Assembly (NCBI RefSeq): GCF_037478305.1
Contig: NZ_JBBGAZ010000007.1
Span: forward strand, 62,001 to 126,000
DNA: 64,000 nucleotides
Source of the DNA: Cognatishimia coralii
GTDB lineage: Bacteria; Pseudomonadota; Alphaproteobacteria; Rhodobacterales; Rhodobacteraceae
Direction: 5' to 3'
Below, piece after piece: positions 42,039 through 51,201 of the stretch. How positions within the stretch are numbered: position 1 is the stretch's first letter; each line of letters opens with the position of its first letter. The notes below the pieces were generated by a model. The model had not been told where the DNA came from. It was given only the letters and a program-made list of their open reading frames with translations, and searched no databases. Made by a program: the position numbers and the translations under genes.

Positions 42039-43603
42039 GTGACCGCCCAAATATCCTCTACATCATCACTGACCAGCACCGAGCCGATTGGCTCGGGTGC
42101 GCCGGCCACCCGGTGGTCAAGACGCCAAACATCGACAAGCTCGCCGAGCGTGGAACCCGGTTTACCCAGTTCCACGTAACCACCCCGGTCTGCATGCCGA
42201 ACCGAGGGGCGATCTTTACCGGGCGCTATCCGTCGGTGAATGGTCTGAGGCATAATGGGCTGCCGCTTCCGGCTGACGCAAATACCTTTGTCGATATCCT
42301 GCGTGACGCAGGGTATCGCACCGCCGCCATCGGCAAGAGCCATCTGCAGCCCTTTGGACATGTTCCTGCAGTGCGCGCAGACGAAGAGCGGGTGGCGAAC
42401 GAACATTTCCCCGAGGCGAAAAAGCCCGATGGGGCAGACTATGCGCATGAACATCCCAGCAACTATGAAACTGGGGAAATGTTCGAATTTCCAAAGCCAT
42501 ACTACGGGTTCGATCACGTCCGCATGGTCACGCATCACAGCGACCAATGTGGCGGCCACTACCTGCAATGGCTGCGCAGCAAGTCCAACAACTGGGCGTG
42601 TTATCGCGACCGCAACAATCAGTTGCCACATGATTACACGGTGCCTCAGGCCTACCGGATGAAAACTCCGGAAGAGCTCTATCCGACTTCCTACATCAAG
42701 GAAGAGGCCAAGGCCTATCTGGCAGAGCAGAAAGACAGCGAAGATCCGTTCTTTGCCTTTGTCTCCTTCCCGGATCCGCACCACCCGTTCACGCCGCCCG
42801 GCAAATATTGGGACATGTATGATCCCGAAGACTTCGACGTCGATCTGCCATATGAGGCCCATAAGAACCCTCCGCCGCAGCTGGCACGCTGGAAGGAACT
42901 GATGGATCAGGGCGAAGTGCCAACAAATGAGCAACAGTCCTTCATGGCGTCAACGCAGCAGGTCAAAGAGGCTATGGCCCTGACCGCCGGCATGACGACG
43001 ATGATTGATGATGCTGTCGGTGAGATCCTCGAGTCCCTTGAGGCTGCGGGTAAGCTCGACAATACGATCATCATCTTTAACTCCGACCACGGCGACTATA
43101 TGGGCGCGTTCAACCTGCTCTTGAAAGGCCCGTTCGCGCATGACTCTGTGAACCGGGTTCCCTTTATCTGGGTCGATCCAACCCAAGAGGGCGGCAAGAC
43201 GGCGGACGACCTCGCGGCCTCTGTCGATATCGCACCGACGATCCTCGAACGCTGTGGCCTGACGCCGTACTACGGTATTCAGGGACGTTCGTTCCTGAAC
43301 CAGATCAAAGGCGGCGAGGGCGCGCGGGACTTCGTGCTGATCGAGCATGAGGAAAACAAGGTTTATCCGGGTTTGGACAAACGACCGAACATGCGCCACC
43401 TGGTCACCGACACCCATCGCATGACCGTCTACAAAGACCTCGATATGGGCGAGCTCTATGACCGAGAGGCCGACCCGAACGAGACCAAAAACCTGTGGGA
43501 TTGTCCCGAGTCCGTCGCGGCAAAATCCAGCATGATGTTCACTCTCAGCCAAGCCATGCTCGATGCCATCGAACGTGGACCCTGGCCCAAGCATTTCGCG
43601 TAA
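42035..43603 (+). CDS. sulfatase-fold hydrolase (sulfatase/phosphonate monoester hydrolase type)
   Basis: A 522-residue alkaline-phosphatase-superfamily enzyme. Metal ligands are suggested by ITDQHR (Asp13) and NSDHGDYMG (Asp351, His352). The formylglycine motif is C53-M-P-N-R, fitting CxPxR but with Asn where most sulfatases have Ser or Ala. There is no signal peptide, so it is cytoplasmic and acts after import. Length and the PDPHHPFTPPGKYWDMY segment resemble phosphonate monoester hydrolases and choline sulfatases. It hydrolyses a sulfate ester or phosphonate/phosphate ester of the imported compound; which one is unknown. Confidence 0.82.
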   Translation: MSDRPNILYIITDQHRADWLGCAGHPVVKTPNIDKLAERGTRFTQFHVTTPVCMPNRGAIFTGRYPSVNGLRHNGLPLPADANTFVDILRDAGYRTAAIGKSHLQPFGHVPAVRADEERVANEHFPEAKKPDGADYAHEHPSNYETGEMFEFPKPYYGFDHVRMVTHHSDQCGGHYLQWLRSKSNNWACYRDRNNQLPHDYTVPQAYRMKTPEELYPTSYIKEEAKAYLAEQKDSEDPFFAFVSFPDPHHPFTPPGKYWDMYDPEDFDVDLPYEAHKNPPPQLARWKELMDQGEVPTNEQQSFMASTQQVKEAMALTAGMTTMIDDAVGEILESLEAAGKLDNTIIIFNSDHGDYMGAFNLLLKGPFAHDSVNRVPFIWVDPTQEGGKTADDLAASVDIAPTILERCGLTPYYGIQGRSFLNQIKGGEGARDFVLIEHEENKVYPGLDKRPNMRHLVTDTHRMTVYKDLDMGELYDREADPNETKNLWDCPESVAAKSSMMFTLSQAMLDAIERGPWPKHFA

Positions 43604-43615
43604 AGGAAAGTACCA

Positions 43616-45097
43616 ATGACCAAAGAATTGAAAAACCTGATCGCTGGAAAATGGGTCGGGTCTGAGAAGACGTTTGAAAAACGGAGCCCTTTCAACGGCG
43701 AAGTCGTTGCGACCGTGCACGAAGCCACACAAGAGATGGTGGACGAGGCGGTTACCAAAGGCCGCGAAGTTTCGATTGGTGCGCGGGCGAATGAATGGGG
43801 CAATATGCCTCTGAAGCAACGCCTTGCGATCATACATGATTTCTCGGATCGCTTGCTGAAGCGCGTTGATGATCTGGTCGAGGCCGATGTGGCCGATACT
43901 GGCCGCAGCTATTGGCAGGCCTGTAACTTTGACGGTGCGCGTGCCGCCAATTTGTTCCGCGCCTATGCGGATCTGGCCGTGTCTCTGGAAAACCGCTCCA
44001 AGACCTTCCAGGGCGAGATGGGCTTTCAGGGCCTGTGGTACACAACCCGTCGTCCAAAGGGTGTGATTGCTGCGATCTGCCCTTGGAACGTGCCTCTGCT
44101 GATGGCCTCTATGAAGGTCGCGCCGGGTCTCGTCATGGGGAACTCGGTTGTTTTGAAACCATCTGAAGAAACCCCAAGCTCGGCCACCGTGTTGGCCGAA
44201 GTCATCGCTGAATCCGACATCCCAGACAGCGCCTTTTCTCTGGTGCACGGCTTTGGTGTTGGCAGCGCAGGGGCCTTCCTGACCGCCAACCCAAAGGTCG
44301 ACGCCATCACCTTCACAGGTGAAACCGGCACCGGCACAGCGATCATGAAGGTCGCCGCAGATGGTATGCGCGGCGTATCGCTGGAGCTGGGCGGTAAGAA
44401 CGCGTCTCTGGTGTTCGAAGACGCGGATATGGACAAAGTCGTCGAGGGCACCACGCGGTCTGCCTTCTTTAACTGTGGCCAGATCTGTTTCTGCACCGAG
44501 CGCGCCTATGTGCATCGCTCGCGCTATGACGAATTCCTCGAGCGCATGACTGAGGTCGCCAATAACATCGTCATCGGCGATAAAAACCACGATGGGTTCA
44601 ACATTGGCCCATTGGTCAGCCACGGCCACCGCGACAAGGTCAAAGAACTTTTGGATACGGTAAAAGAAGATGGTGGCGAATTCGTTGCGGGTGGCGGCAT
44701 CCCTGAATTTGGCGACGAGCGTGACAACGGTGCGTTCATCCAGCCTTCCATCGCGGTCGGCCTGCCAGAAGACGCGCGTTTTGTCAAAAACGAAGCCTTT
44801 GGCCCGGTTCTGCACGTGGCACCCTTTGATACCGAAGAAGAAGCCATCGCGCTGGCCAATGACACTGTTTACGGCCTTGGCACCTGCATCTGGACGGAAA
44901 ACATCAGCCGCGCGCATCGTGTCGCGCCGCGTATCCGGGTCGGCCACGCCTGGGTCAACTCCTGGCAGATCCGCGACCTTCTGAGCCCGCTCAGCGGAGC
45001 AGGGGCCTCGGGTCTTGGTGAAGAGGGCGGCAAGCTAAGCCTTGAGTTCGTCTCGCAGCCTCAGACCGTGACCGTTCGGATCTTCGGAGAAGACTGA
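43616..45097 (+). CDS. NAD(P)-dependent aldehyde dehydrogenase
   Basis: A 493-residue aldehyde dehydrogenase with the expected order: PWNVPLLMA and KPSEETP for cofactor binding, FTGETGTG (glycine loop), catalytic-base region LELGGKNASLVFEDAD, and nucleophile Cys in NCGQICFCTER, in which two further cysteines lie close by. C-terminal NEAFGPVLHVAPF contains the conserved Glu-Phe. It oxidises an aldehyde to a carboxylic acid, probably made from the alcohol freed by the preceding hydrolase or the ThDP enzyme. It shares one base with the next gene. Confidence 0.9.
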   Translation: MTKELKNLIAGKWVGSEKTFEKRSPFNGEVVATVHEATQEMVDEAVTKGREVSIGARANEWGNMPLKQRLAIIHDFSDRLLKRVDDLVEADVADTGRSYWQACNFDGARAANLFRAYADLAVSLENRSKTFQGEMGFQGLWYTTRRPKGVIAAICPWNVPLLMASMKVAPGLVMGNSVVLKPSEETPSSATVLAEVIAESDIPDSAFSLVHGFGVGSAGAFLTANPKVDAITFTGETGTGTAIMKVAADGMRGVSLELGGKNASLVFEDADMDKVVEGTTRSAFFNCGQICFCTERAYVHRSRYDEFLERMTEVANNIVIGDKNHDGFNIGPLVSHGHRDKVKELLDTVKEDGGEFVAGGGIPEFGDERDNGAFIQPSIAVGLPEDARFVKNEAFGPVLHVAPFDTEEEAIALANDTVYGLGTCIWTENISRAHRVAPRIRVGHAWVNSWQIRDLLSPLSGAGASGLGEEGGKLSLEFVSQPQTVTVRIFGED

Positions 45098-46020
45098 TGA
45101 AAATCGGCATTCTCGGTTCAGGTGCTTTGGGATCCGCAGTCGGCGGCTCTTTGGCGCTGGCCGGGAATGACGTCGAGCTTTGGGACATTAATGAAGCTCA
45201 TATTAAAGCGGTCAACGACAACGGGCTGAAGTTCGATGCCTTTGATGGCGACCATGTCATACCGCTGTTTGCCTGCCGACCCGAAGAGGGCCATGCGCAA
45301 GACTTGATCATCCTGATGACCAAGACCTGCGACAGTGACGCCGCTTTGAAATCCGCGCGCAGCCATATCGAGGCTGGGGCGATGGTGATGTCGGCGCAGA
45401 ATGGTCTTGGAAATGAGGTGCGTTTGGCCGCGCATGTGCCGCAAGAGCAATTGCTGTATGGCTGCACAATGATGCCGGCACGGTTTCTTGATTATGGCCA
45501 TGTGGCCAGCCAAGCGGTGGGGCGGATCGTGTTTGGCGCAAAGAACGAGGTTGCTTTGCAAAAAGCAGCCCAGTTCGCACAAACGTCTGCGCATTTTACC
45601 TTAGAGTTCGCACCAGACCGCGCGGATACCGTCATTTGGCAAAAGGCCGCGTTTAATTGCGGGATGAATGCTGTGAATGCGCTGACCGGCGGTCGCGTTA
45701 AATCGATGGCCGACAGTCAGGACGCACGCGATTTGGTGCAGGCGGTCGCCAGCGAAGTGGTCGCCGTGGCGCGCGCAGGCGGCGTGAAGGCGGAATATCA
45801 GCCGGTGTTCGACCACCTGGCGAATTCCATGGCCAAACACGGCGAACATAAAGCCTCGATGCTGCAAGACATCGAAGGCCGCCGTCCAACAGAGATAGAC
45901 AGCCTCTGCGCCGAAGTTGCGCGGCAAGGCGAAGACCTTGGCGTGCCAACGCCTCTCAACAAAACCCTCGCGACGCTGGTGACATTAAAAAGCGACGTAT
46001 TGAATGGAGATTACCTATGA
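45097..46020 (+). CDS. ketopantoate reductase (ApbA/PanE)-family oxidoreductase
   Basis: A 307-residue two-domain NADPH enzyme: Rossmann GSGALGSAVGGSLALAG (7-23), then conserved MTKTCDSDAAL and QNGLGNE, and an all-helical C-terminal domain with KAAFNCGMNAVNALTGG (Lys and Asn typical of the family). In a catabolic operon it more likely acts on another 2-hydroxy/2-oxo acid than on pantoate. It overlaps both flanking genes (1 and 4 bp). Confidence 0.85.
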   Translation: MKIGILGSGALGSAVGGSLALAGNDVELWDINEAHIKAVNDNGLKFDAFDGDHVIPLFACRPEEGHAQDLIILMTKTCDSDAALKSARSHIEAGAMVMSAQNGLGNEVRLAAHVPQEQLLYGCTMMPARFLDYGHVASQAVGRIVFGAKNEVALQKAAQFAQTSAHFTLEFAPDRADTVIWQKAAFNCGMNAVNALTGGRVKSMADSQDARDLVQAVASEVVAVARAGGVKAEYQPVFDHLANSMAKHGEHKASMLQDIEGRRPTEIDSLCAEVARQGEDLGVPTPLNKTLATLVTLKSDVLNGDYL

Positions 46021-47696
46021 CTGAACAAGTTTCCGCAGGCGAAGCGATCCTGCGTTCCCTTAAATCCAACGGGGTCGACTATCTCTTTATCAATCCGGGT
46101 TCGGACTTTGCACCTGTGATCGAGACCTACGCGAAGACCGGCGGCGAAGAGATCCCAGAAGCCGTCACCGCCGCGCATGAAAACGTGGTTGTGACCATGG
46201 CGCATGGCTACTACCTCGCAACCGGCAAAATGGCTGCTGCTGCGGTGCACGTGAACGTAGGCCTGGCCAACGCCGCAATGGGTCTTTTGAACGCGCATTC
46301 CGATGATGTGCCAATCTTTATGATGTCCGGCCGCAACCCTCTGACCGAGGGGCAGCGCATGGGCAGCCGCCACACGCCGATCCAATATGGCCAGGAAATG
46401 TTTGACCAAACCGCCATCGTGCGTGAAGCGGTCAAATGGGATTATGAACTGCGTTACGCTGAAAACGCAGCCGATCTTGTCAGCCGAGGTTCTTCGGTTG
46501 CACGTATGGAACCGCAGGGCGCCGTCTACCTCTCTCTTCCTCGCGAACCCCTTTGCGAACTGACGGATATGCCGGGCACTCCCACTCAGGTTGCCCCTGC
46601 GGTTCCATACCCAAATCCAGATGCGATTGCGGATCTTGCAGCGAAACTGGCAGCCGCCAAGAACCCGCTGATCATCTGTTCGCGTGGTGATGTCGACGGC
46701 GAAGTTTCTGCCGAGATCATGGCGATTGCAGAAGAGAACTCGATTGCTGTGTCCGAAGTCTTCGTGACCCGCAACGTCCTGCCAACCGATTGGAAAAACG
46801 GTGTTGGCGGCAATATCGCAGCGCATATTCCTGATGCAGATGTGGTGCTGGTTGTTGACGCAAGCGTGGCCTGGATCGAAGCAAAAGCCAGCCCGAGTGC
46901 AGATGCAGAGGTCATCCACATGGGCCCGGACCCCATGTTCACGCGGATCCCGGTGCGGGGCTATAAAACCACCGCAGCGATCCCATGTAACACGGTTGCG
47001 GGCCTAAAGGCGCTGCGTGCCGCACTGCCTGGTCAGCCCAACGCCACACGTCAGGAAGAGATCGAAGCGCGCCACGCGAAGTTCCGCGAGCGTATGACAT
47101 CCAAAGTCGAGCAGGGCTCCCAGGGTCTGGCCAACAAGCCTTGGATTGCAAAATGTATTTCTGACATTCTGGGCGACGGCACTGTCTTTGCAGAACGTGG
47201 CGGTCCGCTGCCGTTGTATAACGTCAAAGGTCCGAACCAATGGTTCGGCAACGCTCAGGCCGGTGGTCTGGGCTGGGGCCTTCCTGCGGCACTTGGCTAT
47301 CAATTGGCCAATCGGGACAAGCTGACGGTCTGCGTGATCGGCGATGGCTCTTATATGTTTGCCAACCCAATCGCATGCCACCAGGTTGCCTCTGCACAGC
47401 ATCTGCCTTTGCTAACCATCATCTTGAACAACGGCAGCTGGGACGCGGTGCGGATCTCGACCTTGGACATCTACCCAGACGGCGAGGCGTCCAAAGCCAA
47501 CCACGTGCCTATGGTGCCCTTCACGCCGACCCCAAGCTATGGTGATATCGCGGGTGCATCCGGTTGCTATGCCGAAACCATTGAAAAGGCAGAGGATTTC
47601 CCTGCAGCCCTGCAGCGCGCACTGAAAGTGATCCAGGAAGAGAAACGTCAGGTTCTGCTGGATGTGCATGTGGGGATGGACGACGGCGAAAAGTAA
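46017..47696 (+). CDS. thiamine-diphosphate-dependent enzyme (acetolactate synthase/benzoylformate decarboxylase type)
   Basis: A 559-residue ThDP enzyme with N-terminal PYR domain carrying the activating Glu (Glu55 in AAHENVVV), a middle domain, and the C-terminal PP domain with the ThDP-Mg motif beginning GDGSYMFAN (about 442) and ending LNNGSW. The region VGLANAAMGLLNAHSDDVPIFMMSG is typical of acetolactate-synthase-like proteins. There is no FAD-domain certainty. It decarboxylates or ligates a 2-oxo acid. Its place after the reductase gene suggests the two handle linked 2-oxo/2-hydroxy acids. Last gene of the operon, closed by the terminator at 47720. Confidence 0.88.
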   Translation: MTEQVSAGEAILRSLKSNGVDYLFINPGSDFAPVIETYAKTGGEEIPEAVTAAHENVVVTMAHGYYLATGKMAAAAVHVNVGLANAAMGLLNAHSDDVPIFMMSGRNPLTEGQRMGSRHTPIQYGQEMFDQTAIVREAVKWDYELRYAENAADLVSRGSSVARMEPQGAVYLSLPREPLCELTDMPGTPTQVAPAVPYPNPDAIADLAAKLAAAKNPLIICSRGDVDGEVSAEIMAIAEENSIAVSEVFVTRNVLPTDWKNGVGGNIAAHIPDADVVLVVDASVAWIEAKASPSADAEVIHMGPDPMFTRIPVRGYKTTAAIPCNTVAGLKALRAALPGQPNATRQEEIEARHAKFRERMTSKVEQGSQGLANKPWIAKCISDILGDGTVFAERGGPLPLYNVKGPNQWFGNAQAGGLGWGLPAALGYQLANRDKLTVCVIGDGSYMFANPIACHQVASAQHLPLLTIILNNGSWDAVRISTLDIYPDGEASKANHVPMVPFTPTPSYGDIAGASGCYAETIEKAEDFPAALQRALKVIQEEKRQVLLDVHVGMDDGEK

Positions 47697-47719
47697 GCAC
47701 GTTAAGATCATGCGAATTT

Positions 47720-47752
47720 AAGGGGGTGCCACGGCGCCCCCTTGTTGCTTTT
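47720..47752 (+). terminator. intrinsic terminator of TAXI-TRAP operon
   Basis: A 10-bp stem (AAGGGGGTGC / GCGCCCCCTT, one wobble) closed by CACG, followed by GTTGCTTTT, 24 bp after the ThDP enzyme stop. Confidence 0.8.
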
Positions 47753-47810
47753 GTCGTCGTCTGTTTGAAGGGCGTATGGCGCGTCAAAACATGCTTGCGA
47801 GTGCCGAGCC

Positions 47811-48329
47811 TCAGGCCGAGCAGACCAGTTCCAGCAATGGATCATCTGACTTCAAAGCCTGCCAATCGGCGTCCTGTACAGTGCCATCGGCCTCAAAGTT
47901 GGCACCATCGATCAGCAGAGCAGACCGAGCACCTGCACAGTCAAACAGCACAGGCGCTTGGCTGATCGGCGACCAACGGCCAAAGAAATAAAGGTCGGTC
48001 AGGCGTTGATCCGGCACATTCGCATTGGTGCGCGTGGCGGCTGTATCCACGGCTGCAAAGCGTTTGGTATAGGGCCATACCTGCGTCCAAGGACGCAGCC
48101 AGCTTTGTTCGTCCACCTTGGTGGCGATCACGACGCCCTCGGGCAGGTTTTCCGCGGTGCGGTCAAACCACGTGTATTCGTTGGAAATCGTCATGCCGAT
48201 CATACCGGCTCCGGCGGCAACGGGCATGATCCATTTGGGCAAACGGCGGCCTAAGACGATGTTCACAAGCATGGCGATCCCCGCGCAGGCGATGCCTGCA
48301 AAGATTGTGCCGATGAGTTCTATGAACAT
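47811..48329 (-). CDS. conserved membrane-anchored protein of unknown function, acs cluster
   Basis: A 172-residue protein with two N-terminal hydrophobic helices (about 3-27 and 33-50) and a soluble part of about 120 residues, probably periplasmic, with two cysteines (FDCAGA and LVCSA at the end). I do not recognise a domain. It is the last gene of the acs-adk-symporter group, 81 bp after the symporter stop and in the same direction, so a link to acetate/organic-acid uptake is likely but unproven. Confidence 0.7.
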   Translation of the reverse strand: MFIELIGTIFAGIACAGIAMLVNIVLGRRLPKWIMPVAAGAGMIGMTISNEYTWFDRTAENLPEGVVIATKVDEQSWLRPWTQVWPYTKRFAAVDTAATRTNANVPDQRLTDLYFFGRWSPISQAPVLFDCAGARSALLIDGANFEADGTVQDADWQALKSDDPLLELVCSA

Positions 48330-48410
48330 GGGATTAGGTCTCTTGGTTTGGGGCTATTGCGTAAAGCGGGGAGGGCACCGCCGCAAATGCTGCGGCGATG
48401 CCTATGTTGT

Positions 48411-50198
48411 TTAGTGACCGTCGACTGCGCCACCCGCACCACGAGGGATACGTACGCTTTCGACCAGATCTTTGATCTCCTGTGGGGTCTCTTTGGTCAT
48501 GCCGGACACGACGTAAGCGACACCAAAGTTCACCGCCGCGCCGATGACGCCGAAGGAGGTGGACTTGACTGGGCCAAGCAGCGGGTTCGCATCCGTGAAG
48601 GAGTTGGTGCCCGGTACAAAGAACCAGCCTTTGTGCAGGAAGATGTACAGCAGCGTGACAACCAGACCGGCCAGCATGCCCGCAACCGCGCCCGCGTTGT
48701 TGATGCGGGTCGAGAAGATCCCCATCATCAGCGCCGGGAAGATCGAGGCAGCGGCAAGGCCAAAGGCCAAGGCCACGGTTTGCGCTGCAAAGCCTGGAGG
48801 GTTCAGGCCAAGCAGAACCGCAACCACGATCGCCGCTGCCATAGACAGACGCGCTGCCATCAGTTCAGACCGCTCGGACATATTTGGCGTCAGCTGACCT
48901 TTCAGCAGGTCATGCGACACCGCCGAAGAGATCGCTAGCAACAGACCCGCCGCTGTGGACAGCGCCGCCGCCAGACCGCCCGCTGCGACCAGGCCGATCA
49001 CCCAACCTGGAAGGTTTGCGATCTCTGGGTTCGCGAGAACCAGAATGTCACGGTTGAATTTGGTCAGCTCGTTACCGGCCCATCCGTTGGCTTCTGCTTT
49101 GGCTTGCAGGTCCGCACTCTTGTCGTTGTAGTACTGGATCTTGCCGTCGCCGTTCTTGTCTTCCCAATCCAGCAGACCGGTTTTCTGCCAGGTTTCCATC
49201 CAGGCATACTCAGGATCGGTTTGGATTTGCTCGACGCTCACCGCTTCGCCATTCGTGCCATTTGGCCACATCAGCTCCGAGATGTTCAGACGCGCCATCG
49301 CACCCACCGCAGGGGCGGTCAGATAGAGCAGGGCGATGAACACCAGCGTCCAACCCGCAGACCAGCGGGCATCAGAGACCTTAGGAACGGTAAAGAAGCG
49401 CATGATCACGTGGGGCAGACCCGCGGTACCTATCATCAGGGACAGGGTGAAGAGCACCATGTTGATGGTCGAGCCATGCGCGGCTGTATATTCCTTAAAG
49501 CCCAGATCGGTGACGATTTGGTCCAGTTTCACCAAGAGTGGTTCACCAGAACCGGTGTGCTCACCAAAGAGACCCAGCGCCGGGATCGGCGTGCCTGTCA
49601 GCTGCAGCGAAATAAAGACCGCTGGGATCGTGTAAGCGGTGATCAGAACGCAATACTGCGCCACCTGCGTATAGGTCACACCCTTCATGCCGCCGAAAAC
49701 AGCATAGGCGAACACCACACAAGAGCCGATCAACAGACCCCAGAAGGCGTCGATTTCAAGGAAGCGGCCAAAGGCAATGCCCACGCCCTGCATCTGACCG
49801 ATCACGTAAGTGATAGAGGCCACAAGCAGACAGATCACAGCCACAAGACGTGCGGTCGGGGAGTAGAAACGGTCGCCGATGAATTCAGACACGGTGAACT
49901 TGCCGAATTTCCGCAGGTAAGGGGCCAGCAGAAGTGCCAGAAGCACATAGCCGCCGGTCCAGCCCATCAGGAAGGACGAGTTGTCATAGCCGGTGAAGGC
50001 AATCAGGCCCGCCATCGAAATAAACGACGCCGCAGACATCCAGTCCGCTGCCGTCGCCATACCGTTGGTGACAGGGTGAACGCCGCGACCCGCTGCATAG
50101 AATTCCGAGGTGGATCCCGCACGGGCCCAGACCGCGATGCCGATGTAAAGCGCGAAAGATGCGCCTACAAACAGCAGGTTAAGAGTAAACTGATCCAT
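48411..50198 (-). CDS. sodium:solute symporter large subunit (ActP-like, VC_2705 type)
   Basis: A 595-residue SSS-family symporter with about 13-14 helices. The motif-rich N-terminal region FYAAGRGVHPVTNGMATAADWMSAASFISMAGL is the family hallmark. A long hydrophilic insert (about residues 318-375, with EDKNGDGKIQYYND, resembling a calcium-binding EF-hand loop) marks the VC_2705 subgroup that pairs with a small DUF4212 subunit. It imports acetate or a similar short organic acid with Na+. The gene lies 3 bp after the small subunit. Confidence 0.9.
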   Translation of the reverse strand: MDQFTLNLLFVGASFALYIGIAVWARAGSTSEFYAAGRGVHPVTNGMATAADWMSAASFISMAGLIAFTGYDNSSFLMGWTGGYVLLALLLAPYLRKFGKFTVSEFIGDRFYSPTARLVAVICLLVASITYVIGQMQGVGIAFGRFLEIDAFWGLLIGSCVVFAYAVFGGMKGVTYTQVAQYCVLITAYTIPAVFISLQLTGTPIPALGLFGEHTGSGEPLLVKLDQIVTDLGFKEYTAAHGSTINMVLFTLSLMIGTAGLPHVIMRFFTVPKVSDARWSAGWTLVFIALLYLTAPAVGAMARLNISELMWPNGTNGEAVSVEQIQTDPEYAWMETWQKTGLLDWEDKNGDGKIQYYNDKSADLQAKAEANGWAGNELTKFNRDILVLANPEIANLPGWVIGLVAAGGLAAALSTAAGLLLAISSAVSHDLLKGQLTPNMSERSELMAARLSMAAAIVVAVLLGLNPPGFAAQTVALAFGLAAASIFPALMMGIFSTRINNAGAVAGMLAGLVVTLLYIFLHKGWFFVPGTNSFTDANPLLGPVKSTSFGVIGAAVNFGVAYVVSGMTKETPQEIKDLVESVRIPRGAGGAVDGH

Positions 50199-50201
50199 AT
50201 T

Positions 50202-50459
50202 TTAGTCCTCGTCCACGCCGAATTCGTGATCCAGCTTGTTCATCCGCCAGGCGTAAAAGAAGATCAGCGCCAGAAAGACCAGGATCGAGCCTTGCTGGGC
50301 GAACCAGAAGCCAAGATCGCTGCCGCCGACAGAAATGCCGGACAGCATGGGGCGCAGGAGAATCCCGAACCCGAAAGAGACCAGCGCCCAGATAATAAGG
50401 CTGATCCGAATGAGCCGCACATTGGCTGCCCAATATGCGTTGTTGTCGTTTTGGGACAT
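50202..50459 (-). CDS. DUF4212 protein, small subunit of sodium/solute symporter
   Basis: An 85-residue membrane protein with two helices (about 17-38 and 48-70), of the DUF4212/symporter small-subunit family (AYWAANVRLIRISLIIWALVSFG, then AWRMNKLDHEFG). It always accompanies the VC_2705-type large subunit encoded next to it. The frame extends to 50540, overlapping adk; the ATG at 50459 has AAGGAGG upstream and starts the homology. Confidence 0.9.
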   Translation of the reverse strand: MSQNDNNAYWAANVRLIRISLIIWALVSFGFGILLRPMLSGISVGGSDLGFWFAQQGSILVFLALIFFYAWRMNKLDHEFGVDED

Positions 50460-50514
50460 GATTAGAAAGTCCTCCTTCTTTTTCCCACCGCCCTCGTTGG
50501 GGGCCTTTTGAGCA

Positions 50515-51201
50515 TTATTGCGTGGCGTTGGAGGCCACATAGCTCAGGTTGGACGCGATCTCCTCAATCGCCCCCATTGCATCGATGCGTGTGAGCGCAC
50601 CGGCATTCTCGTAATAGGCAATCAGCGGCGCGGTCTGCGCGTGATAGGCCGTCAGGCGCTGGGCGACGGTCTCTGCCTTATCGTCCGCGCGCCTTTTCAT
50701 GTCTGTGGAACCGCATTTGTCGCAGGTGCCTGCGGTGGCTGTCGGCTTGAATGTGTCGTGATATCCTTCGCCGCAATTGCCACAGGTGAAGCGCCCCGAG
50801 ATCCGCTCGACCATGGCGCTGTCTTCTACCTCTAGACTAATGGCCGCGTTGATCTTTTGGCCCCGTTGCGTGAGCAGCTCGCCGAGCGCATCCGCCTGCA
50901 CCGTTGTGCGCGGGAAGCCATCAAGGATCACGCCTTTCGCGCAGTCTGGCTCATCCAGTCTGTCCGACAGGATTGCGATCACGATGTCATCGCTGACCAG
51001 ACCTCCGGCTTCCATGACAGCTTTCGCAGCCTTGCCAGCCTCGGTGCCCGCAGCAACCGCTGCGCGCAAGAGGTCTCCGGTAGAGAGTTGGACCAAACCA
51101 AAGCTCTCTTCGAGCATACGGGCCTGCGTGCCTTTGCCGGCCCCGGGAGGGCCAAGCAGGATCAGCACAGGGGCGACGGCGGGTGTATTTGCGCCGTCCA
51201 T
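50515..51201 (-). CDS. adk: adenylate kinase, zinc-finger type
   Basis: A 228-residue adenylate kinase: P-loop GPPGAGKGT, AMP-binding LSTGDLLRAA and GFPRT, and a LID domain with four cysteines in CGNCGEGYHDTF...CDKCGS that bind zinc. It interconverts ATP + AMP and 2 ADP. Its ATG shares one base with the acs stop, so it is translationally coupled to acetyl-CoA synthetase, which generates AMP and pyrophosphate; recycling that AMP is the obvious role. It carries a longer N-terminus than E. coli Adk (about 8 extra residues). Confidence 0.95.
   Translation of the reverse strand: MDGANTPAVAPVLILLGPPGAGKGTQARMLEESFGLVQLSTGDLLRAAVAAGTEAGKAAKAVMEAGGLVSDDIVIAILSDRLDEPDCAKGVILDGFPRTTVQADALGELLTQRGQKINAAISLEVEDSAMVERISGRFTCGNCGEGYHDTFKPTATAGTCDKCGSTDMKRRADDKAETVAQRLTAYHAQTAPLIAYYENAGALTRIDAMGAIEEIASNLSYVASNATQ

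Noticed and set aside
42950..44947. 665-residue minus-strand frame across the hydrolase and aldehyde dehydrogenase genes
   Set aside because: Shadow of two well-supported plus-strand enzymes; low-complexity composition with no family resemblance.
49104..50465. 453-residue plus-strand frame across the symporter gene
   Set aside because: Charged, His/Arg/Gln-rich antisense of membrane-protein codons; no domain.
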